Positions 46,701 to 54,886 of a stretch of 64,000 nucleotides of DNA are shown piece by piece. The first letter of the stretch is position 1, and every line of letters begins with the position of its first letter. Under the pieces are notes generated by a model. The model did not search any database. It worked only from the letters and a program-made list of their open reading frames with translations, and was not told the origin of the DNA. The position numbers and the translations under genes were made by a program. The stretch covers positions 652,812 to 716,811 of the forward strand of contig NZ_JAQQTF010000002.1 of assembly GCF_028561275.1 (NCBI RefSeq), written 5' to 3'. This DNA is from Aureisphaera galaxeae (lineage in GTDB: Bacteria > Bacteroidota > Bacteroidia > Flavobacteriales > Flavobacteriaceae).

Positions 46701-46871
46701 AAAGTCTGACTGTGCTCCGTTGGAAGTTCCTTTTACGATAATGTTTACCCCAGGGACAGGTCCCGACGAGTCGGAAACCGTTCCACTTACGGTAAGCTGT
46801 GCGTAAGCCGAACTACCCATTAATAGGAGAATGGGGAGCACCAAAAGTTTAGTTAGTAATTTGTTTTTCAT
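43713..46871 (-). CDS. susC: SusC/RagA-type TonB-dependent outer-membrane transporter
   Basis: A 1052-residue SusC-family transporter. The signal peptide (ends SAYAQ) is followed by a carboxypeptidase-D-like domain (residues ~26-105: VSGTVSDSSGPVPGVNIIVKG, FSYLGYTTQEVSVAGQ), the SusC marker EVVVIGYGTTTVKDATGAVS near residue 108, the plug (IQGKTAGVQITETSGEPG, RGTNSIRSNNNPLFVIDGVP, SILKDASATAIYGSRGANGVVIV) and the barrel ending ITVGLNAKF with C-terminal Phe. It imports glycans across the outer membrane with TonB energy. It faces away from lacI across a 759-base gap. Confidence 0.96.
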   Translation of the reverse strand: MKNKLLTKLLVLPILLLMGSSAYAQLTVSGTVSDSSGPVPGVNIIVKGTSNGAQSDFDGNYVISDVANDAVLVFSYLGYTTQEVSVAGQSTINVTLQEDIESLSEVVVIGYGTTTVKDATGAVSAVTSEDFNQGVISSPEQLIQGKTAGVQITETSGEPGAGIDFRIRGTNSIRSNNNPLFVIDGVPLGGGGAPAPGDLAFGAGAQRNPLSFLNPNDIESISILKDASATAIYGSRGANGVVIVKTKSGRGNSRGVWEVSTSVSASTPANEYDLLGRRDYLQALADFGNDPAALNFRNDSDFQDFYTRSPASTRNNVSYSKSYATGNVRASFGYGKQFGVVKNTDQERIVGRLNAEQRLLSDKLTLSLQGTVSRVNDQNAPISGGAGSTGDFIGASITANPTWPISENFDPGSNLLNPVNLLANYSSLSHTNRYLVNLSAAYDIIPELTAKVTGGYDYSDAETTSLFSPEVAGLNQVSGRGRGSYNTLENENTLFEGTLNYKNTFGNVEVDLLGGYSYQKFDRRGFNAGASGMAMNRSLDELADNIRDTYDRVDGLVSGDYQQFAYDVNRAYITRLIPEAEFGEQTVVEDLTGIFNRTIDSYFADQFDNFDELQSFFVRANFNISDKYLLTGTFRADGSSTFGGDNQYGYFPSGAFAWKLSEEDFVGDNVSTLKLRVGAGIVGNQEGLGYANFLLRTRFGGIGFNGDGTVTDPGTVFVGNDNPELKWEETLDLNFGVDFGFNDDRFSGSLNVYRKETSDLLLRRTLAAPQTSGIPTIFSNLSDGTVINQGIELALDYDIIDNEDFSFSASFNVAYNQNEVEDTNQVIDAGPINGNGLTGAFAQRLQAGEPLFSFYVAEFTGFDDAGFPTYRDVNGDGVGDPDSDKTFIGKDAVPDVTGGLSLNLRYKNFDFSTFLNGQFGFHVYNATDNAFFTAGGITIGKNVTQAAISSGEDGAATTAVSSRFVEAGDFVRLQNATLGYNFPLKDENSFFDSLRLSVTGQNLFLITDYSGLDPEVSSSTGTINASAIPTAGIDYASYPRPRTITVGLNAKF

Positions 46872-47528
46872 ATAGTTTTCGGTTTAAAGTTAATTTTCAA
46901 TAATTGCTAATTGTTTGTAGTTAATAATTCGGTTTTTGTATGTCGATTCTTGGTCTTTTATTTCTTTGTTCTAATACCCTAATAGGTCTACCTATTAAAT
47001 GGGAATATACGATATTTTATCCATATAAGTGTTTAGCCCTAAGGCATGTACCACGGGCTATTTTCTTATATATAGTAAGCTAAACTTCAAATTTTGATGC
47101 GATGAGTTAAGAAAATCAATCCCCATTCCATTATGGCTAATTCCTTGACCCTTTACCGAACTGTTCAGGATGCCCAATGTAATTCCTTTTCGTATGGCAC
47201 TTAATATCACTCTAGGGGATTGATTTACTTTTATTCCAATACCTCCAATCCACTCCGAAAATTTCGTTGTGTACTGTAAAATGGATCTAATTTGCGTAAA
47301 TAAAATGTTAACTTTTGAATAGGTGATCTCCAAAAGCGTTTCATTTCGCAACGATCCAATAAGAACCAAATAGTTAATTTTCAAGGTTGGTAACTATTAG
47401 AATATCAAACACTTAATTAATTATGAAACTAATTTTGCTATTGTTGTAACAAAAGTTGTTAGGTACTAATTTCAATTAATTTTTTTAATTTTATAAAAAA
47501 ACCTATCCAAAAACACGATTTTCTTAAC

Positions 47529-47542
47529 CGAAAACGTTTTCG
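47529..47542. promoter_or_regulatory. LacI-family operator, perfect 14-bp palindrome
   Basis: CGAAAACGTTTTCG, a perfect palindrome with the central CG of LacI/GalR-family operators. It ends 88 bases before the lacI ATG and is adjacent to a second palindrome. Likely bound by the LacI protein encoded next (autoregulation) and possibly acting on susC. Confidence 0.8.
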
Positions 47543-47560
47543 ATTTTCGTTTTCGAAAAT
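47543..47560. promoter_or_regulatory. Second LacI-type inverted repeat
   Basis: ATTTTCG and CGAAAAT separated by TTTT; the right half also makes the palindrome TTTTCGAAAA (47550-47559). It directly follows the first operator, so the pair gives two half-turn-spaced sites. Weaker match than the first. Confidence 0.55.
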
Positions 47561-47630
47561 TGCCCTATTTTTTTAAGATTCTTAAATTTTTGCTTAATAT
47601 CGTATTTCGGTACCGTTAAGAACTCTTCCT

Positions 47631-48650
47631 ATGAAACAAGTTACTTTGAAACAGATTGCAGAAAACCTAGGTATTTCTATTACAACGGTTTCAAAAGCCT
47701 TGAAGAACTACCCCGATGTTAGTAAGAAGACAAAAGCGTTGGTAAAAGAGGAAGCAAAGAAACTGCAATACAAGCCAAATGTGTTCGCGGTGAACCTCAG
47801 AACCAAACAATCGAAGACGGTTGGGTTGATCATCCCCGAAGTGGTGCACCACTTCTTTTCCAGTGTTATTAATGGTATTATAGAACAAGCCGAAAAGAAA
47901 GGGTATTTGGTCATTATCCTTCAGTCCAACGAATCCTATAAACTGGAGAAGAAGCAGATAGACCTTCTTATAAGTAAGCGGGTAGATGGGATTATGATCT
48001 CTTTGGCCAGTACCACGGTAGATATTTCCCATCTTCAAGAAGTGCAAAGCCTAGATATTCCCTTGGTCATGTTCGACAAAATTTCGAAACTCATTCCCTG
48101 TTCCAAGATAGTGATCGATGACCGAAAGGCGGCTTATGATGCTACCAAACACCTAATCGATAGTGGGTGCAAGCGAATTGCCCATTTTAGGGGAGCCCTG
48201 TTACCACAGAATTCCATCGATCGGTTCTTAGGATATAAAAAGGCATTGGAGGATCACGGACTCACCTATGATCCTTCCTTAGTATATATATGTGAAAATG
48301 TAAATTATGAAGAAGGAAGGGAAGCTGCCGAAAAGTTATTGAAAGATCACGACGATGTGGACGGGATATTTACCATTACCGATCTAGTGGCCGTAGGTGC
48401 CATTGCGGTCTTCAATGAACGCGGGGTGAAGGTTCCTGATGATATATCGATCATGGGCTTCAGTAATTGGTTTGTTTCCCAAGCCATTACGCCTTCATTA
48501 AGTACTATAGATCAACCCGGCTATGAAATGGGTAAGAGAACCTTCAAGCAATTATATAAGGAGATGAAGGCTAAAAAGGAAGGGACCCCACTTCCACCCA
48601 AAATTAAAACCTTGGATACCTACGTTATTAAGCGGAATTCTACAAAATAG
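47631..48650 (+). CDS. LacI/GalR-family transcriptional regulator
   Basis: A 339-residue regulator. The DNA-binding domain is at residues 1-55: VTLKQIAENLGISITTVSKALKNYPDVSKKT (helix-turn-helix) and YKPNVFAVNLRTKQSKTVG (hinge). The periplasmic-binding-protein-like core follows: VGLIIPEVVHHFFSSVINGIIEQAEKKGYLVIILQS, DGIMISLASTT, KRIAHFRGALLPQNSIDRFLGYKKAL and GIFTITDLVAVGAIAVFNERGVKVPDDISIMGFSN. It likely binds a sugar (fructose, sucrose or a phosphate) and controls the flanking susCD and GH32 units through the palindromes at 47529-47560. GH32 follows 88 bases after its stop, on the same strand. Confidence 0.93.
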   Translation: MKQVTLKQIAENLGISITTVSKALKNYPDVSKKTKALVKEEAKKLQYKPNVFAVNLRTKQSKTVGLIIPEVVHHFFSSVINGIIEQAEKKGYLVIILQSNESYKLEKKQIDLLISKRVDGIMISLASTTVDISHLQEVQSLDIPLVMFDKISKLIPCSKIVIDDRKAAYDATKHLIDSGCKRIAHFRGALLPQNSIDRFLGYKKALEDHGLTYDPSLVYICENVNYEEGREAAEKLLKDHDDVDGIFTITDLVAVGAIAVFNERGVKVPDDISIMGFSNWFVSQAITPSLSTIDQPGYEMGKRTFKQLYKEMKAKKEGTPLPPKIKTLDTYVIKRNSTK

Positions 48651-48738
48651 GATTACTGCTCACTTTTATAACTATTATTAAGGTAACAGGACTCATTTTT
48701 TTTCTTTCTATATTTAGCCTTCTCAAAATCTTAAGGTG

Positions 48739-50289
48739 ATGTTTAAATATGGATGCCTTATTGCCCTAGCACTTCTTTTTTCCTGTAAGGAGAAAGAAAA
48801 CACATCGAATACCACAGAACAAGAGACAGCCAGTATAGCCTATACGGAGAAATTCCGTCCCCAATTCCATTTTTCGCCTCCAGAAAAGTGGATGAACGAT
48901 CCCAATGGATTGGTATTTCATGAAGGGGTGTATCATTTGTTTTATCAATATTATCCCGATGATATCGTTTGGGGTCCTATGCATTGGGGCCATGCCGTGA
49001 GTAAGGATATGATTCGATGGGAAAACAAACCCATTGCCCTGTATCCCGATGAGTTGGGTCTCATTTTTTCTGGAAGTGCAGTAGTAGACCGGAACAACAC
49101 CTCTGGATTTGGTGAAGAAGGCAAAGTGCCTCTGGTAGCTATATATACCTATCATTTAATGGAAGGGGAGAAAGCGGGAAGAAACGATTTTCAAACACAA
49201 GGCATCGCCTATAGTTTGGACAATGGTGATTCCTGGACGAAATACGAAGGCAATCCAGTTATAGGAAATGATGGTATTAAAGACTTTCGGGATCCCAAGG
49301 TGTTTTGGCACGAACCTTCTCAAAATTGGATTATGGCATTGGTGGCAGGAGACCATGTTAAGTTTTATGAGTCGGACAATTTGAAAGAATGGGAACTTAC
49401 AAGTGAATTTGGCAAGGACAAGGGTGCCCATGGAGGTGTTTGGGAATGCCCAGATCTTTTTAAATTGCCCGTAACTGGAAACGAAGAGGAGAAATGGGTA
49501 CTATTGGTAAGCATGAATCCCGGAGCTCCAAACGGAGGTTCCGGTACACAGTATTTTGTGGGCGAGTTTGATGGGACTTCATTTACTACCGATCAAGAAG
49601 ACGCCAAATGGATTGACTATGGTATGGACAATTATGCTGGGGTTACCTATAATAATACACCCAACGGAGAACGGATTTTTATTGGCTGGATGAGCAATTG
49701 GAATTATGCCCGTAACACCCCTACCGAGGTGTGGCGAAGTTCCATGACCCTGCCTAGGAATATTTCTTTGCACAAAAAAGGAGGGGAGTACAACTTGCAA
49801 AGTCTTCCGCTGGAGCAATTCTCTTCCCTTCAGAAAATGCAAAAGCAAATGGATTCAATCGTTTTGAATGAAACCTACACTTTGGAGGCGGACACTTTCA
49901 ACAACACAGATATTTCGTTTACTGCGAATCTCAATGAACCATTAGAAGTAAGTTACTCGAATGCTTCAGGGGAAAAAGTGTCTTTTACCATCAATCCCGA
50001 AGAACACAAACTTCTATTGGATAGAACCCAATCGGGTATCGTGGATTTTGAAGAAAGCTTTGGTCAACGTGTGCAAGAGCAACCGTTTACTCTGGAAGAT
50101 CGGGAAGTGGATATACGATTGATTATGGATGCTTCTTCATTGGAAATATTCATTGAAGAAGGATCCTATATTTTCACCAATCAGCTATTTCCGAAAGAGG
50201 AGTACACAACGTTTGAAATTAAGGCAGGAGATGCCGGTGGCGTGGTACGCCAATTTACCTATCATAAAATAACTTCAATCTGGAATTGA
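48739..50289 (+). CDS. GH32 beta-fructosidase lipoprotein
   Basis: A 516-residue lipoprotein (signal MFKYGCLIALALLFSC, Cys16). I chose the ATG at 48739 rather than the GTG just before it. The GH32 five-bladed propeller is marked by WMNDPNG (51-57, nucleophile Asp54), FRDPKVFW (Asp185, transition-state stabiliser) and GVWECPDLF (Glu236, acid/base). A C-terminal beta-sandwich (about 370-516) follows, ending DASSLEIFIEEGSYIFTNQLFP, typical of levanase/invertase proteins. It hydrolyses beta-fructosides such as levan, inulin or sucrose at the cell surface or periplasm. The next gene begins one base after its stop, so the two are co-translated. Confidence 0.96.
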   Translation: MFKYGCLIALALLFSCKEKENTSNTTEQETASIAYTEKFRPQFHFSPPEKWMNDPNGLVFHEGVYHLFYQYYPDDIVWGPMHWGHAVSKDMIRWENKPIALYPDELGLIFSGSAVVDRNNTSGFGEEGKVPLVAIYTYHLMEGEKAGRNDFQTQGIAYSLDNGDSWTKYEGNPVIGNDGIKDFRDPKVFWHEPSQNWIMALVAGDHVKFYESDNLKEWELTSEFGKDKGAHGGVWECPDLFKLPVTGNEEEKWVLLVSMNPGAPNGGSGTQYFVGEFDGTSFTTDQEDAKWIDYGMDNYAGVTYNNTPNGERIFIGWMSNWNYARNTPTEVWRSSMTLPRNISLHKKGGEYNLQSLPLEQFSSLQKMQKQMDSIVLNETYTLEADTFNNTDISFTANLNEPLEVSYSNASGEKVSFTINPEEHKLLLDRTQSGIVDFEESFGQRVQEQPFTLEDREVDIRLIMDASSLEIFIEEGSYIFTNQLFPKEEYTTFEIKAGDAGGVVRQFTYHKITSIWN

Positions 50290-50290
50290 T

Positions 50291-51640
50291 ATGAACAAAA
50301 TGTTTACTTGGTCCGTCACCGTTGCGTTGGCGGGATTTCTTTTTGGTTTCGATACCATTGTAATTAGTGGAGCCGATCAACCCATTCAAAAACTATGGAA
50401 TTTGTCTCCTGCCATGCACGGTACCTTTATTATGAGCATGGCCCTGTGGGGGACGGTATTGGGATCGCTCATTGGTGGGTTCCCTACCAAAATATGGGGT
50501 CGGAAGAAAACCTTGTTCTGGATTGGAATACTGTTTTTTATTTCTGCCATAGGAAGTGCTCTCGCACAAGATCCTTATACCTTTTCGGCCTTCCGATTTA
50601 TTGGAGGAGTGGGGGTAGGAGCTTCATCGGTAGCTGCACCTATATATATATCGGAAATTACTTCTTCCGAAAAGCGCGGTCGATTGGTGGCCCTATATCA
50701 GTTTTGTTTGGTGTTCGGAATCATGATCGCCTTTATTTCTAACTGGTTACTTAAAGGAGTGGGTGGTGAGAATGATTGGCGATGGATGTTAGGAGTGGAA
50801 GCCATTCCTGCTTTGGCGTATACGCTCATGGTATTGCGAGTGCCCAACAGCCCAAGATGGTTGTTGCTACGACGTAATGATGAAGAAAAGGCACTTTCTA
50901 TTTTAGAGGTTATCTATTCCAGTATCGATGTGGCAAAACAGAAACTTTCTGAAATAAAACTCGATTTGGATTTGCCCAAAAGCAGCGAAAATCTATTTCA
51001 GAAAAAATATAACAGAGTACTCTGGTTAGGGTTTTTAATTGCTTTTTTCAACCAATTGTCTGGAATCAACTTTGTCTTGTATTACGCTCCTAGGATTTTA
51101 GAACAGGCTGGATTAGGAGGAGGGGAATCCTTGTTAAACGCAATTGCCATTGGCGTGGTGAACCTCATATTTACCTTGGTGGGAATGCGCCTTATAGATC
51201 GTTTTGGCCGTCGACAACTCATCATTATCGGTTCCATTGGATACATTGCCAGTTTGCTTATGGTAGGTGTTGCATTCCAATTTAATCTGGAGCCAGTATA
51301 TAAATTGATTTTTATTTGTGCCTTCGTAGCTTCGCATGCTATTGGACAAGGAGCCGTGATTTGGGTGTTTATTTCCGAAATTTTCCCGAACCGGGTGCGT
51401 TCTTTTGGACAAAGCTGGGGAACCAGTACCCACTGGGTGTTTGCAGCTATTATTACTTTGGTAACCCCAATCTTCTTGGATGATCAGGAAGGTTTGTTGG
51501 TAGACACCGTATGGTATATTTACTACTTCTTTGCCGGCATGATGGTGTTGCAGCTGCTATGGGCCTTGTTTAAAATGCCTGAAACCAAAGGTGTTTCCTT
51601 GGAAGAATTGGAAAAACAATTAACCGGAGAGGATGATTAA
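50291..51640 (+). CDS. MFS sugar porter (fructose-type)
   Basis: A 449-residue transporter of the MFS sugar porter family with 12 helices. Signatures: GFDTIVISGADQPI in helix 1, GGFPTKIWGRKKTLFWIG (GRKK, loop 2-3), RFIGGVGVGASSVAAPIYISEI, RVPNSPRWLLL (PESPRWL-like), LIDRFGRRQLIIIGSIG (loop 8-9) and MPETKGVSLEELEKQ (PETKG-end motif). Six of these are hallmark sugar porter motifs. It imports a hexose or small sugar, fructose most likely because GH32 precedes it and a fructokinase follows with an 8-base overlap. Substrate specificity is inferred from context. Confidence 0.93.
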   Translation: MNKMFTWSVTVALAGFLFGFDTIVISGADQPIQKLWNLSPAMHGTFIMSMALWGTVLGSLIGGFPTKIWGRKKTLFWIGILFFISAIGSALAQDPYTFSAFRFIGGVGVGASSVAAPIYISEITSSEKRGRLVALYQFCLVFGIMIAFISNWLLKGVGGENDWRWMLGVEAIPALAYTLMVLRVPNSPRWLLLRRNDEEKALSILEVIYSSIDVAKQKLSEIKLDLDLPKSSENLFQKKYNRVLWLGFLIAFFNQLSGINFVLYYAPRILEQAGLGGGESLLNAIAIGVVNLIFTLVGMRLIDRFGRRQLIIIGSIGYIASLLMVGVAFQFNLEPVYKLIFICAFVASHAIGQGAVIWVFISEIFPNRVRSFGQSWGTSTHWVFAAIITLVTPIFLDDQEGLLVDTVWYIYYFFAGMMVLQLLWALFKMPETKGVSLEELEKQLTGEDD

Positions 51641-52523
51641 ACCCGATGTCATTTGTTTTGGCGAAATTCTTTGGGATGTATTTCCAGATCGCAGTGTTAT
51701 AGGTGGAGCTCCGCTGAATGTGGCCCTTAGGTTGGCTTCTTTTGGAGTCAATAGTGCCATAGCCAGTTGCGTGGGAGATGATGAACCGGGGAATATCGCT
51801 GCACAGTATGTTCAAGAACACGGAGTGATTTCCGATTATATCGCTTCCCATAATGAACTGGGCACAGGTAAGGTGTTGGTTACTTTGGATGATAGCGGAA
51901 GTGCCAGTTATATCATAAACGATCCGGTAGCCTGGGATGCCATTCCGCCGGCTCCTCAGATCATAGAAGCCGTTTCCCAAGCCCCCTATTTTGTTTTTGG
52001 AAGTTTGGCTCTTCGAAATGCATTCAATAGAAATACCATGAAGGCACTATTGCCCAAAGCCGATACCAAGATATTCGATGTGAACCTACGGGCACCGCAC
52101 TACAATATTTCCATGGTGTATGAATTGATGCAGCTATCGGATGTAGTGAAATTGAATGATGAAGAACTTTTGGAAGTGTGCGTAGCGTTGGGATGCGAAG
52201 AAAAAGAATTGTTGGAGCAATTGAAATGGTTAAGCGAAGTTAGCGATACAGCAACGCTTTGTGTAACACAAGGAGCAGAAGGAGCGACCCTGCTTCATAA
52301 GGGAAAACTATATCGTCATCCGGGGTTTCGTGTTGAGGTGGTAGATACCGTAGGGGCTGGCGACAGTTTTTTGGCCACACTCATCCATGAAATGTTATTG
52401 AAGAAAAGCGATCCTGATACTGCTCTGGCTTCCGCTTGTGCTGTAGGAGCTTTGGTGGCTTCCAAAAGCGGAGCGAATTGTATAGTGACTGAAGAGGAAG
52501 TTCTGGATCTGTTAGCTTCCTAG
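51633..52523 (+). CDS. Fructokinase-type PfkB kinase
   Basis: A 296-residue ribokinase-fold kinase. It starts DVICFGEILWDVFPDRSVIGGAPLNVALRLASFG (PfkB signature 1, GGAPLNVA) and ends VVDTVGAGDSFLATLIHEML (signature 2, DTVGAGDSF). It phosphorylates a sugar with ATP in the cytoplasm; within the GH32/sugar-porter operon fructose is the natural substrate, giving fructose-6-phosphate. The stop of the porter gene overlaps its start by 8 bases. The 3' end overlaps the convergent glycosidase gene (52512-54530) by 12 bases, leaving no space for a terminator between them. A second PfkB is at 20136-21080. Confidence 0.9.
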   Translation: MIKPDVICFGEILWDVFPDRSVIGGAPLNVALRLASFGVNSAIASCVGDDEPGNIAAQYVQEHGVISDYIASHNELGTGKVLVTLDDSGSASYIINDPVAWDAIPPAPQIIEAVSQAPYFVFGSLALRNAFNRNTMKALLPKADTKIFDVNLRAPHYNISMVYELMQLSDVVKLNDEELLEVCVALGCEEKELLEQLKWLSEVSDTATLCVTQGAEGATLLHKGKLYRHPGFRVEVVDTVGAGDSFLATLIHEMLLKKSDPDTALASACAVGALVASKSGANCIVTEEEVLDLLAS

Positions 52524-54530
52524 ATCGACAAGAACGGCTTCGTTGTTTTTTAGCGTTCCGTTGTAAACGCTTTTGCCATTGCATACGACTTCCAATTCCA
52601 GTTTGTCTTGCTTTCGTTGAATAGAAATGTCGGTATTCTTTCCAAACAATTGAATGTCCTTTAAGTCCAGATAATCCCAATGCGCAGGCAACGAAGGTTT
52701 CAGTTTTAATTTGCTGAAGTCTACAGGTTCCATGCCCAGCATCCCTTCTGTGAATATTCTGCAATAGAGCGCACTTTCGGCCGAAAGATGCTTCATATTA
52801 TTTTCGGGATAGGCTTCGATTACATAGGGAACATGATCTCCCAAAAGTCGCTTTTTCGAATAATCCTTCAATTTCTGAAAACCACGGTCGGTGGCCCCTA
52901 CTTTGAAAGCCCCTCGCAAGGCATAAAGCGTGGCACGATCCCAAAACATCTGTACTTCGTCTTTTTCCTTGGGACGTAGTTCTACTAAAATCCCGTTTTC
53001 GGTCCAGAGCTTATCGAATAGCGCATCGAGTGTTCCCTCTTTTCTTTCGGTAATGTCCATGCATAAGGGAAGGCATATCCAATGACGGAGGTGTTTATTT
53101 TCCTCGAAATATTTATAGGTATCAACACCCTCTATATTGGAAGCAAAATAGGTGTTGATTACCGATTTCATTTCCTTCATCCTTTTCTTGTAGGCTCTGG
53201 CTTTGTCGTTCATTCCCAGACTTTCGGCTAGCTGAATGCTATATTTAAGTCCGCCGTAATAGAGGGATGAGGTCGATAGGTTGGCTGTTCCCGTTTCTAT
53301 GCGGCCTTCCATTTCATCACTTTCCGAAATGACGGCACCATCCTTATTTCTATGGTTGTGACAATATTCCAAGCTCCATTCAATTAAAGGCCATAGCTCC
53401 TTTGCGGTTTCTGTATTTCCGGCTGCCAATGCATAATGGGAAGTTCCATAGGCGATCATTGCCGCGTCTCCGCGATCCAAATGGGTCATGGGGAAGTTGC
53501 CGTCCACTTCAAAAGCATAGGGAATATGGGTGTCACCTTCCGGAATGTTTTTTAGAAACCATTTGTAGGTATTGTAGGCAGCTTCGGTGCCGTTTTTATA
53601 CCCTAGGTAAGGAAAGAAAGGGCCACTGTATTCCACTTGATCGTTGGCCCAAATACCGAGATAGTAATTTCCACCGCCTGGAGAATGCACCAGTCCCATT
53701 TTAGAGGATTCGAAGATGCTTTCGGAGGCTCGGATTTTCGAAAAATAAAACAACTGATTGATCACCGGATCGGGAGTCCTTAGCACTAGGCGATCGGCCA
53801 TTTTATTCAAGAAATCTTGACGTTCGGTTTTTGCCTTTTTGTAATCGAAGGCTTCTTTGGATTCTTCATTTAAGGTGGCGCCGTAGTATACGGGAAAGGT
53901 ATAGGATTGTTTGGGTGTTAGCGTAACAGATTTTTCGGCAGTGCTAAGTACTTCCACTGTATAACGTCCCTTATAGCCTTTTTCTTTTTGGGAAGAGGCG
54001 ACGTTAGAAATTTCTAGGGTCAAGGAAGCATTAGAAGTGTTGGTAAGGGTCCATTCTTCCACTAAAAACCGGTCTTCCATAGAAGGGTATAGCGTTCTGG
54101 TAATTTGAAGTCCTTCCATGGGGGTGTGGTAAAACCGAAGATGCCCTTGAATGGAAATGGAGTCTACTTTGGTAGGGGTAAGGGTTTTGTTGTCTAGGTT
54201 AATGCTCGGCGTATGATCGTCGGAGAGGGTTCTTCTAAAATAGGCTCGGTACTTTTTCCAATCGGGTTCCCAGAATTTGTTGTAGGTACGTAGCTGTGGA
54301 AAGATCACGTCCCTTTTAATGGAAACCTCTTTGTCTTCGTTGATGGAGTAGTAAATGATAGCGGACACCTTCTTTCCCGACATTTCAATGTTTTCCTCAT
54401 GTGGTAGGCGATCTTCTTCCAAAAGATTCCACGAAATACTTTGATCAGCATTGATTTCCCAGTAGTCTTTTTCTTGTGCGATGCATGTTAAGGAAATAGA
54501 AAGCAGGAGCGGGAAAACAAGGTGTTTCAT
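52512..54530 (-). CDS. Secreted six-hairpin glycosidase-like protein
   Basis: A 672-residue exported protein (signal MKHLVFPLLLSISLTCIAQ). The first ~230 residues are beta-rich (SAIIYYSINEDKEVSIKRDVIFP, WTLTNTSNASLTLEISNVAS), the rest an (alpha/alpha)6-barrel-like helical domain (IWANDQVEYSGPFFPYLG, AAYNTYKWFLKNIPEGDTH, GTANLSTSSLYYGGLKYSIQLAESLG, ESALYCRIFTEGMLGMEPVDFSKL), with a C-terminal beta cap (FGKNTDISIQRKQDKLELEVV). Candidate acids lie in ANDQVEY and HLDRGD, but I cannot place the CAZy family. It is convergent with the fructokinase gene, so it may belong to the same sugar locus with its own promoter. Substrate unknown. Confidence 0.75.
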   Translation of the reverse strand: MKHLVFPLLLSISLTCIAQEKDYWEINADQSISWNLLEEDRLPHEENIEMSGKKVSAIIYYSINEDKEVSIKRDVIFPQLRTYNKFWEPDWKKYRAYFRRTLSDDHTPSINLDNKTLTPTKVDSISIQGHLRFYHTPMEGLQITRTLYPSMEDRFLVEEWTLTNTSNASLTLEISNVASSQKEKGYKGRYTVEVLSTAEKSVTLTPKQSYTFPVYYGATLNEESKEAFDYKKAKTERQDFLNKMADRLVLRTPDPVINQLFYFSKIRASESIFESSKMGLVHSPGGGNYYLGIWANDQVEYSGPFFPYLGYKNGTEAAYNTYKWFLKNIPEGDTHIPYAFEVDGNFPMTHLDRGDAAMIAYGTSHYALAAGNTETAKELWPLIEWSLEYCHNHRNKDGAVISESDEMEGRIETGTANLSTSSLYYGGLKYSIQLAESLGMNDKARAYKKRMKEMKSVINTYFASNIEGVDTYKYFEENKHLRHWICLPLCMDITERKEGTLDALFDKLWTENGILVELRPKEKDEVQMFWDRATLYALRGAFKVGATDRGFQKLKDYSKKRLLGDHVPYVIEAYPENNMKHLSAESALYCRIFTEGMLGMEPVDFSKLKLKPSLPAHWDYLDLKDIQLFGKNTDISIQRKQDKLELEVVCNGKSVYNGTLKNNEAVLVDLGS

Positions 54531-54886
54531 AGGTGGTTGTTATGGAGGGGATTAAAGATAGGTAATAATTAAGAATGTGTTTATTCTATACAACATAAAC
54601 AAGGAGTAAAAACTGAAACATTCCTTTAAGAATCCTTTTATCTGCAAATTTTTGAAATAATGGACATTAATTGTCCCAAACTTCACTCTCGTTAATAACT
54701 CAAAGTTATAAATCCCAGTTCCAATTCACTTAAGAAAAATCAATTTATCTCTTGCGATTTGAGAATGGAAATAGTCGTAATAATTTTTGAATTGTCATTT
54801 GTTTCGATTTATCTGTTATTCGTTTCATTTATTTGGTTAAGGGGTTGGTTGTTAGGTAGTTTTGAAGCGAATCAAAAAATAAAATC
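54531..54886. other. 356-base AT-rich gap with one promoter
   Basis: Holds the upstream regions of the minus-strand glycosidase gene (starts 54530) and of the plus-strand island (starts 54887). One promoter-like pair is seen at 54833-54864 (plus). No RNA gene, repeat or ORF with protein character was seen. The change to AT-rich sequence begins in this gap. Confidence 0.5.
54833..54864 (+). promoter_or_regulatory. Promoter of the AT-rich island
   Basis: Bacteroidota elements: -33 TTG at 54833-54835 and -7 TAGTTTTG (matches TAnnTTTG) at 54857-54864, spaced 21 nt. The ATG of the first island gene is 22 bases downstream of the -7 element. Spacing is slightly long. Confidence 0.5.

Larger units (their letters stand above)
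46872..47630. other. 759-base divergent regulatory region susC/lacI
   Basis: AT-rich gap between the divergent susC and lacI starts. It holds two LacI-type palindromes at 47529-47560 close to lacI, and presumably promoters for both genes, but no complete TTG/TAnnTTTG pair could be recognised. A 108-codon frame at 47058-47384 (minus) has no protein-like features or family signature. I see no RNA gene. Confidence 0.6.

Noticed and set aside
46874-46882. LacI half-site-like AGTTTTCGG just before the susC start
   Set aside because: Only one half; no symmetrical partner, so it cannot be told from chance.
47058-47384. 108-codon minus-strand frame in the susC/lacI gap
   Set aside because: No signal peptide, family motif or ribosome site; codon use looks random and the region is regulatory.
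54531-54886. A tRNA-end direct repeat marking the left border of the AT-rich island
   Set aside because: I looked for a copy of the tRNA 3' end here and found none; the left border stays undefined.
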